A DNA stretch of 64,000 nucleotides. Source: Alphaproteobacteria bacterium. GTDB lineage: Bacteria > Pseudomonadota > Alphaproteobacteria > UBA2966 > CAIVPW01. Under the pieces are notes generated by a model. It had not been told where the DNA came from. It searched no databases and saw only the letters and a program-made list of their open reading frames with translations. The DNA lies in the NCBI GenBank assembly GCA_947481575.1, contig CANKGV010000002.1:1-64000 (forward strand). The letters are read 5' to 3'. The translations under genes were made by a program, and so were the position numbers. Shown piece by piece: positions 1 to 8,135 of the stretch (positions within the stretch are counted from its first letter, which is position 1; each line of letters starts with the position of its first letter).

Positions 1-50
1 TCAACAATTGCCGCCGGAACCAGAGCCCCCGACGTGGTAAATTCTTTCAT
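1..50 (-). CDS. 5' end of an unidentified gene leaving the window on the left
   Basis: A reading frame begins with ATG on the minus strand at base 50 and is still open at the window edge. The visible N-terminus is MKEFTTSGALVPAAIV, too short to assign. An AAGGAAA ribosome-binding site lies 8 nt upstream of the ATG, which is the main support for a real start. It follows the membrane glycosyltransferase gene in the same direction after about 117 nt, so it may belong to the same surface-polysaccharide region. Function unknown. Confidence 0.5.
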   Translation of the reverse strand, partial: MKEFTTSGALVPAAIV

Positions 51-167
51 GGCGTTGCTTTCCTTTCGTGGAATAGACACCCCGAGCCTATCGGCTCAAG
101 GCGAGCAACGCCTGCCTTCCTATTTCAACATCGAACGGGACATTCCCGATGTCATTGTCATCCACAG

Positions 168-1559
168 CTATTCCACAAACCGATCACGCCACTTGGCTCG
201 GATATATAGCAGACCCGCTGAGGCAAGTAAGGCCAAGGGCAGTTCAGAAGGGAGGCGGTATCGTGTGTTGCCGACCAGCCCGGTGAGCCCGGTAAACAAA
301 GCGATCCAGCAGACGCTAAGAAGGAGGAGGTCATAGCGCCGCCGAGTGGCCAGAGCAACCAATCCGGCGACACCTAGAGCGCGCCCAAGCAGCGTGACAG
401 ACAAGGCGGCAAACTTGACGGCGTAGAACTCCGCCGGTGCTGTCTCGGACTGGGCCTCGATCCCCAGCAGCCGGTGCCATTCGCCTTCACCGCCGGGTAG
501 CAGAACGCGTCCCCACGACAACGCCAGCGCGCGCACGAACACGGGAACACCACCGGGGAACGTCAAATAGTAGTCCACCATCCACTCGGCGCGCAGGCCA
601 TTCAGCTTGTGCCTCGGTAAGTTGTCATAGCCGGGATACCGGGCAGCAAGTTCTGCCTCACGGCGCGCGGATATGTCGAGACCGCGACCCGCCTGACTGG
701 GCATGCCGGGGTTCCCGACGACTACGGGATTGTCGCCAAGATACTTCGTCCCGTCTTCCAGCATCAGGGCCAGAATCCCCCGACTACTCAACGCCACACC
801 TTCGCCGGATCGCCACATGTGCAACGCCCAGGGCGCCACCATTGCAGCGGCGATCGCTGCGCCTAGAACCCCATGCGCGATGGCCTTTCGCCACTTGGAG
901 GCTTGGGGTGTGAGGGCGACCAGGATCGGCAGCGCAACCGGAAGGAGCAGCAGAAGGTATTGGCCAGGCACCTTGATCATGGCCGATAGCCCGATGCTGA
1001 TACCGATGACAACCGCTATCCACAGACGCGGCGCGAGCAAATAGTGCGTTACTGCCGCAAAGACGATCATTGTCACGATCATGAACGGCGGATCTGTCTG
1101 GGGAAGCGCCGCGTGTGCGATGACGTTTGGGTTGAGCAGCAGCAGCCCCATCGCTAGGTTGCCATGGCCGGGCAGGGTCTGCTCAACGGCCCGCCGCGCA
1201 ACAAGCGCAGCGGCAACCATGCCTATCCCTTGCGCGGCAATAGCGGGAAGAAAGGATTCCCGCCCGAAGGCGGCGAACAGTGCCGCCAGCCAAAAAGCGT
1301 AGCCTGGCGGCATCTCAGCGATCGGGTTGGCCGGATCATTGGGATCATTGTTAAACCAGCCGCCGTCAAGCAGATGAAACGCAAGCCAACTACCATAGCG
1401 GTCGCCGGAGGCCGCACAAGCACGGCCAACGACATGGCAATCCGGACCCGAAGCGCTAACAAGTGCAATCCATATGATCAGAAAGGTGACCAGAATCAGA
1501 TACGCTGTTCGCTCGGACCCAGCTGCGAAACGCGCGCTAGTGGCAGGCACCGTACTCAC
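168..1559 (-). CDS. Polytopic membrane glycosyltransferase (ArnT/PMT, GT39-like)
   Basis: A 463-residue protein made mostly of hydrophobic segments. After the first membrane helix comes an acidic periplasmic loop (NNDPNDPANP) followed by a MPPGYAFWLAAL helix start. This is the layout of GT-C enzymes of the ArnT/PMT/GT39 group, in which the first-loop Asp is catalytic and a polyprenyl-phosphate sugar is the donor. The start is a GTG with GGAG 5 nt upstream. It diverges from rfbB across about 180 nt, and with the dTDP-rhamnose genes suggests a role in surface glycan assembly. Acceptor and sugar cannot be read from sequence. Base composition is lower in G+C than the core genes, as in the rest of the first 6.3 kb. 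Confidence 0.75.
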   Translation of the reverse strand: MSTVPATSARFAAGSERTAYLILVTFLIIWIALVSASGPDCHVVGRACAASGDRYGSWLAFHLLDGGWFNNDPNDPANPIAEMPPGYAFWLAALFAAFGRESFLPAIAAQGIGMVAAALVARRAVEQTLPGHGNLAMGLLLLNPNVIAHAALPQTDPPFMIVTMIVFAAVTHYLLAPRLWIAVVIGISIGLSAMIKVPGQYLLLLLPVALPILVALTPQASKWRKAIAHGVLGAAIAAAMVAPWALHMWRSGEGVALSSRGILALMLEDGTKYLGDNPVVVGNPGMPSQAGRGLDISARREAELAARYPGYDNLPRHKLNGLRAEWMVDYYLTFPGGVPVFVRALALSWGRVLLPGGEGEWHRLLGIEAQSETAPAEFYAVKFAALSVTLLGRALGVAGLVALATRRRYDLLLLSVCWIALFTGLTGLVGNTRYRLPSELPLALLASAGLLYIRAKWRDRFVE

Positions 1560-1741
1560 ACGGTCTCCGCCGTCGTATTGAAAGGCTCCGGGTGATTTCT
1601 CAAACTCGACGACCGTGCAGAGCCGCGAACCGAAAGCAGGGAGATCACGTCGTATGAGTGTTGCCGGGGCACGCTGTTGCGCAAGACGGCGCTGAGGGAG
1701 AACCTTGACGCGGTCCGGTGGCGGAAGCGAGACTGGTTAGA

Positions 1742-2815
1742 ATGGGTGCCGCTGCCGAACCGAAAGTGATCCTTGTGACCGGGGGAGCCGGATTCATCGG
1801 CTCTCACCTTGTGGATCACCTGACCGCTCGTGGCGACCAAGTGATCAACGTGGATGCGCTTACGTACGCAGGAAGACTGGAGAATCTTGCTGATCTCAAG
1901 GGAAATGCGAGGCACGTCTTCGTCCAAGGGTCCATCACCGATACCGCCTTGGTACTTCGATTGTTGGTGGCGCACAAGGCGGTCGCGCTGGTGCACCTTG
2001 CCGCTGAATCGCACGTCGATCGGTCAATCGAGCGCCCGGCTGACTTCATCACTACGAATATCGTAGGTACTTACGCATTACTCGAGGCGGCCCGGCGCTA
2101 TTGGGAGCCCCTCTCTACCACGGAGAAATCGGCCTTCCGCTTCGTTCATGTTTCCACCGACGAGGTATTCGGCTCCGTCGCAATTGGCGCCTCTCGTGAG
2201 GGCGACCCATACCGGCCCAACTCTCCCTATGCAGCATCCAAAGCAAGTTCCGATCATCTCGTCCGCGCCTACCACAGTACGTTCGGCCTACCTACGGTCG
2301 TAACCAACGGCTCAAACACGTTTGGGCCACGCCAGTTCCCAGAGAAGCTGATTCCAACAATGATTCTCAGTGCGATCGATGGCCATGCGCTGCCGGTTTA
2401 TGGAGACGGGCTAAACGTGCGCGACTGGTTGTTTGTCGAAGATCACGCACGGGCTATCGCAGCGGTCATGGACCGCGGCCAACCCGGCGAGAGCTACAAC
2501 GTAGGCGCAGAGAACGGCCACACAAATATTGAAGTCGTTCACGCCGTCTGCGATTCACTGAATAGACTTCGACCCCGCGCGGACGGCCTATCCTACAGCG
2601 ATCAAATCGCATTTGTGGCAGACCGGCCGGGCCATGACCGTCGCTATGCGCTCGATTCCAGCAAATTGCGGAGCGCATTGTCGTGGCGGTCGGCAAATTC
2701 TTTCGCTCACTGCTTGGAGCGCACGGTGCGTTGGTACCTGAATCACGAGCAATGGTGGAGGCCGCTTAAGGATCCAACGCGCGGGTTCCATCGCATCGGT
2801 CTCACTGCGGACTGA
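1742..2815 (+). CDS. rfbB: dTDP-glucose 4,6-dehydratase
   Basis: Second step of dTDP-L-rhamnose synthesis: NAD-dependent conversion of dTDP-glucose to dTDP-4-keto-6-deoxyglucose in the cytoplasm. It shows the N-terminal Rossmann motif VTGGAGFIGSHL, the STDEVFG segment that carries the family's catalytic Asp/Glu region, and the YxxxK pair in SPYAASKASSDH. Length (about 357 aa) is normal. The ATG chosen puts 11 residues before the Rossmann strand; an in-frame GTG 24 nt upstream (1718) would add eight residues and cannot be excluded, since neither start has a convincing ribosome-binding site. First gene of rfbBACD; rfbA follows after 9 nt. Confidence 0.93.
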   Translation: MGAAAEPKVILVTGGAGFIGSHLVDHLTARGDQVINVDALTYAGRLENLADLKGNARHVFVQGSITDTALVLRLLVAHKAVALVHLAAESHVDRSIERPADFITTNIVGTYALLEAARRYWEPLSTTEKSAFRFVHVSTDEVFGSVAIGASREGDPYRPNSPYAASKASSDHLVRAYHSTFGLPTVVTNGSNTFGPRQFPEKLIPTMILSAIDGHALPVYGDGLNVRDWLFVEDHARAIAAVMDRGQPGESYNVGAENGHTNIEVVHAVCDSLNRLRPRADGLSYSDQIAFVADRPGHDRRYALDSSKLRSALSWRSANSFAHCLERTVRWYLNHEQWWRPLKDPTRGFHRIGLTAD

Positions 2816-2824
2816 ACACGCCAC

Positions 2825-3703
2825 ATGCGCAAAGGTATCGTCCTCGCCGGCGGATCAGGTTCTCGCCTCCAGCCCATCACCTTGCCTGTGTGCAAACAGC
2901 TGTTGCCCATCTACGACAAGCCGTTGGTCTATTACGGCCTATCTGTACTGATGCTGGCGGGTATTCGGCAGATAATGGTCATCTCGACGCCGGCAGACAC
3001 TCCGCGCTTCCGCGCATTGCTCGGCGACGGCATCTCGCTTGGCATGCAACTGTCCTATGCGGCTCAGGCCGAGCCGAAGGGAATCGCGCAGGCGTTCCTG
3101 ATTGCGGAGGCCTTTCTGGCAGGTGACCCTGCCGCCCTGATCCTCGGCGACAACATCTTCTTCGGCGGGGGACTGTCCGAGCACCTGCGAAACGCGGTCG
3201 GTAGGAAGGCAGGCGCAAGCATTTTCGCCTACAGGGTATCCGACCCCGAGCGGTACGGTGTGGTGCAAATAGCTGCAGGCGGCCACGCGCTCAATCTGGA
3301 AGAGAAGCCCCGTAGCCCGAAGAGCGACTTCGCGGTAACGGGGCTTTATTTTTACGACAACCAGGTCGTAGAGGTAGCGAGATCAATCCGTCCGTCGGAA
3401 CGTGGTGAACTCGAAATCACCGACGTGAATAAGCATTACCTCGAACGTGGCTTGCTGAATGTTGAAGTGCTGGGACGTGGCTTTGCTTGGTTGGACGCGG
3501 GGACGGAGCGATCCATGCTCGATGCAGCAAATTTCGTTGCCACTGTCGAGCAGCGCCAGGGGTTGCGGATTGGCTGTATCGAGGAGGTCGCGTTTCGTAT
3601 GGGCTGGATCGACGGTGACCAACTGCTGCGGCTGGCCGCAGCGTACCCAACCTCCGGGTACGGAAACTACCTACGCCAGATCGCCAACCGCGAGAAGGTT
3701 TAG
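2825..3703 (+). CDS. rfbA: Glucose-1-phosphate thymidylyltransferase
   Basis: Makes dTDP-glucose from dTTP and glucose-1-phosphate, the entry step of dTDP-rhamnose synthesis. The nucleotide-binding loop near residues 8-13 reads GGSGSRL, where most relatives have GGSGTRL, followed by KQLLPIYDKP, the family's substrate-binding signature. LGDNIFFG (metal-binding Asp) and the EITDVN segment are also present. Its 292 residues match the family. Its stop overlaps the next start by one base (TAGTG), so rfbA and rfbC are probably translationally coupled. Confidence 0.94.
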   Translation: MRKGIVLAGGSGSRLQPITLPVCKQLLPIYDKPLVYYGLSVLMLAGIRQIMVISTPADTPRFRALLGDGISLGMQLSYAAQAEPKGIAQAFLIAEAFLAGDPAALILGDNIFFGGGLSEHLRNAVGRKAGASIFAYRVSDPERYGVVQIAAGGHALNLEEKPRSPKSDFAVTGLYFYDNQVVEVARSIRPSERGELEITDVNKHYLERGLLNVEVLGRGFAWLDAGTERSMLDAANFVATVEQRQGLRIGCIEEVAFRMGWIDGDQLLRLAAAYPTSGYGNYLRQIANREKV

Positions 3704-4257
3704 TGCAGTTCCGCCAGACAGCTCTCGACGGCGTCTTGATCGTCGAACCACGGGTCTTCGGCGACTCGCGCGGATTCTTCCTCGAATGCTGGCGTGCCGA
3801 CAGATTTGCAGCGGCCGGCATTCGCACCAGTTTCGTCCAGGAGAACCAATCGCGGTCCGCGAGGGGAACACTGCGGGGACTGCACTATCAAGAACCGAAG
3901 GCCCAGGGAAAGCTCGTGCGCACCATACGCGGCACCATCTTCGATGTAGCTGTAGATATTCGGGTCGGCTCGTCGACGTTTGGCCGCTGGCTTGGCGTCG
4001 AACTGTCGGAGGAGAACCACCTGCAACTGTGGGTACCGCCCGGATTCGCGCACGGTTTCTGCACGCTCTCTGCGGAGGCCGACGTCGCCTACCTCACAAC
4101 CGAGTTTTACACGCCCGAGGCCGAGCAGGTCATCGCGTGGAATGACCCGGCCCTTGGCATCACGTGGCCGCTCCAATCGCCGACTTTGTCGCCGCGAGAT
4201 CGGCAGGCACGTCCCTTGTCTGAAATGGGCGTCCTACCGGCCTGGGCGGTGCGGTGA
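3703..4257 (+). CDS. rfbC: dTDP-4-dehydrorhamnose 3,5-epimerase
   Basis: Epimerises C3 and C5 of dTDP-4-keto-6-deoxyglucose in the third step of the rhamnose pathway. A small cupin-fold protein of 184 aa with the conserved catalytic His in RGLHYQ, the FDVAVDIRVGS strand, the VPPGFAHGFC motif and the C-terminal WNDPALGITWP. It starts at a GTG that shares its first base with the rfbA stop, and its stop overlaps the rfbD start as GTGA. The tight packing supports one transcript. Confidence 0.94.
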   Translation: MQFRQTALDGVLIVEPRVFGDSRGFFLECWRADRFAAAGIRTSFVQENQSRSARGTLRGLHYQEPKAQGKLVRTIRGTIFDVAVDIRVGSSTFGRWLGVELSEENHLQLWVPPGFAHGFCTLSAEADVAYLTTEFYTPEAEQVIAWNDPALGITWPLQSPTLSPRDRQARPLSEMGVLPAWAVR

Positions 4258-5192
4258 GAATTCTACTAACGGGGGCCACCGGCCAGCTTGGGAATGCGCT
4301 CCAGTCGCGCCTCGGCGGTGTTTCAGAATTGGTCGCGCCGAATCACTCCGACATGGACTTGGGGAATCTGCGAAGGATAGCCTCCGTCGTGAATGATCTA
4401 CGGCCGAACGTGATCATTAACGCTGCAGCATACACGGCTGTTGACGACGCAGAGACCCACGTTGAAGTGGCCCGGGCCATCAACACCGAGGCCCCCAAGC
4501 AGTTGGCAAATGCCGCGGCCGCCTGCGGTGCCGCGATCATCCATTACTCGACCGACTATGTCTTCAACGGCTCCAAGCCTACGCCATACGATGAGAATGA
4601 TGCGCCCCAACCCATCAACGTCTACGGCGAGACTAAGCTCGCCGGGGAGGCGGGCGTTGCTGGCGCAGGGGCCCCGCATTTGATCCTTCGGGTGTGCTGG
4701 CTATATTCGAGAATCCGGTCGAACTTCCTTCTGACGATGCTTCGGCTCGGCCAAGAGAAGGAGTCTCTTGCGGTGGTAAACGATCAGCGTGGCGCGCCAT
4801 CATCTGCCGCTGCGATTGCGGATGCGACGATCACGATTCTTCGGCTGGGTGGTGCCGATATTGGTGGGTATTTGGGTCGCCATGGCGGCACAGCCAATCT
4901 CGCATGCCGAGGGCACGCCACCTGGTTTGAGTTCGCAGAGGCGATCTTTGCGGAGGCTCGCGCCATCGGCTTGCCGCTAAAGGTCCGTGAACTTCGTCCG
5001 GTTGCTACCGACGAGTTTCCACGGCTGGCGCGACGTCCAAGAAACTCGTGTCTCGACCTGAGGCGAATTGCCGACCTTTACGGCCTGCACCCACCGCACT
5101 GGCGTGACGCGCTGCAGGCAGAAATGGCGGGATTAAGTTCTTCGATCGCGCAAACCGGAGCGCTGCCCACTCTGTCAAAGACAGAGCAGTGA
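4254..5192 (+). CDS. rfbD: dTDP-4-dehydrorhamnose reductase
   Basis: Last step of dTDP-L-rhamnose synthesis, NAD(P)H-dependent reduction of the 4-keto sugar. An extended SDR of 312 aa: Rossmann motif GATGQLGNAL at the N-terminus, STDYVFNG, and the catalytic YGETK. The start is GTG within a GTGA overlap with rfbC. It closes the rfbBACD operon and faces the SGNH hydrolase gene tail-to-tail across 58 nt, in which no clear terminator was seen. Confidence 0.93.
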   Translation: MRILLTGATGQLGNALQSRLGGVSELVAPNHSDMDLGNLRRIASVVNDLRPNVIINAAAYTAVDDAETHVEVARAINTEAPKQLANAAAACGAAIIHYSTDYVFNGSKPTPYDENDAPQPINVYGETKLAGEAGVAGAGAPHLILRVCWLYSRIRSNFLLTMLRLGQEKESLAVVNDQRGAPSSAAAIADATITILRLGGADIGGYLGRHGGTANLACRGHATWFEFAEAIFAEARAIGLPLKVRELRPVATDEFPRLARRPRNSCLDLRRIADLYGLHPPHWRDALQAEMAGLSSSIAQTGALPTLSKTEQ

Positions 5193-5250
5193 CCAAGTCC
5201 AAGAGAATCACCGCATCCGGTCTTCGGCGACCGACTTCTCATAGAGCCTG

Positions 5251-6282
5251 CTAAGGGTCTCCTCCCTCACTCAGTAAAAACTCCGCAACACGTCGCGCAC
5301 CTGCAGGATTGAAGTGCCCATCGTATGCGTAGTAGCTGGCGCGAGGATTTGCCAGAAGTGCCCTCGCCGTATCGTGCACGGGCGCGCCGCCCGCCGCAAA
5401 ACGAACCGCCCGCTCTGTGTCCCCATAGGTCCCCCTGAGTAGGTCCTGAATGGGGTGCAGGACATAGATCGTGTACCGGAAGCCAAACTCACTTGAGAGA
5501 TCGGCCAAGACCTGAAGTTGCTCGGCAACCGCAGCTATTCCAGTCGCTAGTTGCGACCCCGCCACGCGGGGTGCCAGTGCGCGCACCGCCGGTCCAAATT
5601 GGGCGTAGCCAACCCGCGCAAGATTTGAGTGTGCCAGAATCCACTGCCGCCGCTGAACAATCCACTCCCACGGGTTCGTCGCCGCCGACGCGGCACCAGC
5701 GGTTGTTGTTGTGTCCGAACTGGCGGTGGCTTTCGTAATCTCCTGCACCGTGTCATCAAAATCATTCCCGGACATCAGCGAGGAGGACATCGCCAAGACA
5801 AATAGCTTCACCTCCCTCGGACGCCAGCCGTCCACACGCAAGTAATCCTCCAGGACCCGGACTTGCCGGTAGGTGCCAGTGCCTGGGCGCCCCAAGTTGG
5901 CGCACCGAAGGCTGAGAGCATCGCAGAATATCGCGGCAAACGTCTCTCCATCGGACAGGCCCTGGCCAAACGTGAAGGAATCGCCGACGAATACGACATC
6001 AGGGTTATCCACCGACGGAATGCGGTTGCCGAGAGGCCCGGTATGTCCGACCACATCGTAGTCTGCTGAGACCTGTCGAAACTCGGTGTTCGGTAGAGGA
6101 CGTGCCACCCCAAGGGGCACCTCGTTTCCGCCGGCATCAACGAAACGCGTGCCCGGCGAAATTGGCAGCAATACCCGTGACGCGATCTCCAGCATCATGA
6201 TTCCGACGGCAAGTGCCCCAACCGCCAGTGCCGCATTCACGCCAAGCGGTGCATTCCAATTGCTCAAGCGCCCACCATACAC
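5251..6282 (-). CDS. Membrane-anchored SGNH/GDSL-type hydrolase
   Basis: 343 residues: one N-terminal membrane helix (about 16-40) and then an extracytoplasmic SGNH fold. Block I is GDSFTFGQG with the nucleophile Ser near 102, block II NLGRPGTGTY, block III a GND within MSGNDFDD, and block V YDGHFNPAG with Asp/His near 321/323. Such proteins are esterases or acyltransferases acting on envelope glycans; beside rfb genes, (de)acetylation of an exported polysaccharide is a reasonable inference. The start is a GTG with no strong ribosome site, and the TTG seven codons further in (LSNWN) is an alternative. G+C is lower than in downstream genes, as in rfbBACD. Confidence 0.75.
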   Translation of the reverse strand: MYGGRLSNWNAPLGVNAALAVGALAVGIMMLEIASRVLLPISPGTRFVDAGGNEVPLGVARPLPNTEFRQVSADYDVVGHTGPLGNRIPSVDNPDVVFVGDSFTFGQGLSDGETFAAIFCDALSLRCANLGRPGTGTYRQVRVLEDYLRVDGWRPREVKLFVLAMSSSLMSGNDFDDTVQEITKATASSDTTTTAGAASAATNPWEWIVQRRQWILAHSNLARVGYAQFGPAVRALAPRVAGSQLATGIAAVAEQLQVLADLSSEFGFRYTIYVLHPIQDLLRGTYGDTERAVRFAAGGAPVHDTARALLANPRASYYAYDGHFNPAGARRVAEFLLSEGGDP

Positions 6283-6337
6283 ACAGCGTCAGAAACCCCG
6301 GAGAGATTGACCTACGCCCAACCCTCATCGAGGGAGA

Positions 6338-6460
6338 AGTAGAGTCTGTTCCTCATTTGAACCTGTGCGGCTCGGTGGTGCAACTGCGCGGGGGCGCGGA
6401 GCCACGCAGCGAACGTGACCGGCGCCCCCAAATGCTCCCCCAGTTTTGAGTAGAGTCCGT
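6338..6460. repeat. Imperfect direct repeat at the left edge of the IS remnant
   Basis: The 12-mer AGTAGAGTCTGT (6338-6349) recurs as AGTAGAGTCCGT (6449-6460), 111 nt apart, just before the transposase start. The second copy sits where the left inverted repeat of an IS3-type element would be. The first may be a trace of an earlier or nested insertion. No matching right-end copy was found after 7151, consistent with loss of that end. Confidence 0.35.
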
Positions 6461-6481
6461 CGCCAGGGAACGAGACGGACG

Positions 6482-7151
6482 ATGAAGGCAAGCCGGTTCA
6501 ACGAAGAGCAGATCATCGGCATCCTGCGGGAGCAGGAGTCGGGCCACGGCCGATGTGTGCCGCAAGCACGGGATCAGCAGCGCGACGTTTTACAAGTGGA
6601 AGGCGAAGTGCTGCGGCCTGGATGTGACGGAGGCGCGTCGGTTGCGGACGCTGGAGGCCGAGAATGCAAAGCGGCTGGACGAGGCGATGCCGGACAACGC
6701 GACGCTGAAGTAGACGCGTCAAAAAATGGTGACGCCCGCTGTGAGACGGGAGGCTGTGGCGCACCTGGACGAGACGTTCGCGGTGAGCCAGCGGCGGGCG
6801 TGAACGGTGATTGGCGTGGACCGTAGCTCAATGCGCTACCGGAGCGTCCGGCCGGACGAGACGGAACTGCGAGAGCGGCCGCTGGACAAAGCCGCCGTAC
6901 GCCGGCGGTTCGGGCATCGGCGACTGCACGTGTTGCTGCCGCGCGGAGGGATGCGCCTCAGCCACAAGCTGCGGCGGCTATAAGCCGAGGAACGGCTGCA
7001 AGTGCGGCGCCGGGGCGGGCGCAAACGGGCGCTGGAAACCCGCGCGCCGATGGTGTTGCCGCAGGGACCGAACCCGCGGTGGTCGCTGGACGTCGTGAGC
7101 GACACGACGGGCAACCAGCGCTTCCGGATCCTGGCGGTGGTGGACGACTGA
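6482..7151 (+). pseudogene. Decayed IS3-family transposase remnant
   Basis: Read across three frames, this stretch gives a recognisable IS3-family OrfA-OrfB product. It opens with MKASRFNEEQIIGILREQE, then (after a frameshift) CRKHGIS-ATFYKWK, KMVTPAVRREAVAHL, VIGVDRSSMRYRS, RRRFGHRRLHVLL, APMVLPQGPN and WSLDVVSD, ending at RFRILAVVDD with a stop. There are at least three in-frame stops and several frameshifts. The two DDE aspartates are still visible, but the 3' third carrying the catalytic Glu and the right inverted repeat is gone. A left end probably lies in the AGTAGAGTC-containing stretch just upstream. It separates the low-GC rhamnose region from the high-GC core. Confidence 0.85.
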
Positions 7152-7265
7152 CCATGGATGTCATCCGGCTGCCTGGCAGCTTGATCTGCGCGCGGTTCGC
7201 GCGGCGGTACTATACTTCACGCCGTCCTGCGGTCAGCAGCCCAACACGGTCAGGCGCGCAAAAAG

Positions 7266-8057
7266 ATGGTTTCAACGATCATGGCTCTGCTGGCGTGGGC
7301 ACTGGACCCTGCAGTCTTGTTTCCGGGCGCGCTCCTGCTCGGTGTCGCGTTGCTGTGGACCGAATGGGCGCGCACCGGCCGCTGGATCGCCAGCCTCGCG
7401 GGCCTCAGCCTGGCCGTGGTGGCTGTCCTGCCCGTGTCGGCCTGGATGGTGACGATTCTGGAGGACCGCTTTCCTATGCCGCCACCGCCGCAGCATGTCG
7501 ATGGCATCATCGTCCTCGGCGGCAGCGTGACCCCCGGCATTTCCGAGGCGCGCGGTATGGCGACCGTCAACGAGAACGCCGATCGCCTGATCGCGTTCGT
7601 CCGGCTTGCGCGCCTCTACCCCGGCTCGCGGCTCGTGTTCACCGGTGGCGGCAAGCCGGCGCAGCGCGGCCGGGCGACCGAGGCGGAATTGTCCGGCCGC
7701 ATCCTGGACGGTCTCGGGCTCCAGGCGGACCGTGTGACCTTTGAGAACCGCTCCACCTCGACTTACGAGAACGCGATTTTTACCCGCGACCTCGTGCACC
7801 CCCGGGCCGACGAGACGTGGCTCTTGGTTACCTCGGCGTGGCACATGCCCCGTGCGGTTGGGAGTTTCGAATCGGCGGGGTGGCCCGTGGTGCCATATCC
7901 GGTCGGCTACACCACCACGGGCGGTCTCGGTTGGTCGCTAGGGTTCGAACCGGTGCGCCATTTGGCCGAGTTGCGGCGGGCGTTGCACGAGTGGGTCGGC
8001 CTCGTCGTCTACCGGTTGCGCGGCCAGACCCACACGCTGTTTCCGGCCGCCGAATAG
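7266..8057 (+). CDS. YdcF/ElyC family protein (DUF218)
   Basis: 263 aa. Two N-terminal membrane helices (about 5-27 and 37-60) precede a DUF218 domain that begins with DGIIVLGGSV. It continues through LVFTGGGKP, the acidic AELSGRILDGLGL helix, ENRSTSTYENA and LLVTSAWHMPRAV, all hallmarks of the ElyC/SanA/YdcF family. In E. coli ElyC supports peptidoglycan and undecaprenyl-phosphate metabolism; a similar envelope role is inferred here from the neighbouring glycan genes. The first ATG is used; a second Met five codons later is possible. Stands alone, with the next gene having its own promoter. Confidence 0.85.
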   Translation: MVSTIMALLAWALDPAVLFPGALLLGVALLWTEWARTGRWIASLAGLSLAVVAVLPVSAWMVTILEDRFPMPPPPQHVDGIIVLGGSVTPGISEARGMATVNENADRLIAFVRLARLYPGSRLVFTGGGKPAQRGRATEAELSGRILDGLGLQADRVTFENRSTSTYENAIFTRDLVHPRADETWLLVTSAWHMPRAVGSFESAGWPVVPYPVGYTTTGGLGWSLGFEPVRHLAELRRALHEWVGLVVYRLRGQTHTLFPAAE

Positions 8058-8069
8058 GGCCGCCGCGAT

Positions 8070-8098
8070 TTGACAATTTGGGGCGGCACCGATACTAG
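8070..8098 (+). promoter_or_regulatory. Sigma-70-type promoter for the nucleotide-sugar dehydrogenase gene
   Basis: A perfect -35 hexamer TTGACA (8070-8075), a 17-nt spacer and TACTAG (8093-8098, four of six consensus bases). Transcription would start near 8105, about 30 nt before the ATG at 8136. It lies in the 78-nt gap after the ElyC-like gene and is one of the best promoter matches seen in the window. Confidence 0.65.
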
Positions 8099-8135
8099 GA
8101 TCAAACCTTCACACCCTTAGAAATCAAGCGGATCG

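Noticed and set aside
34-336. Plus-strand frame at the left edge
   Set aside because: Overlaps the glycosyltransferase gene antisense, has no ribosome site and no recognisable domain; the minus-strand start at base 50 is better supported.
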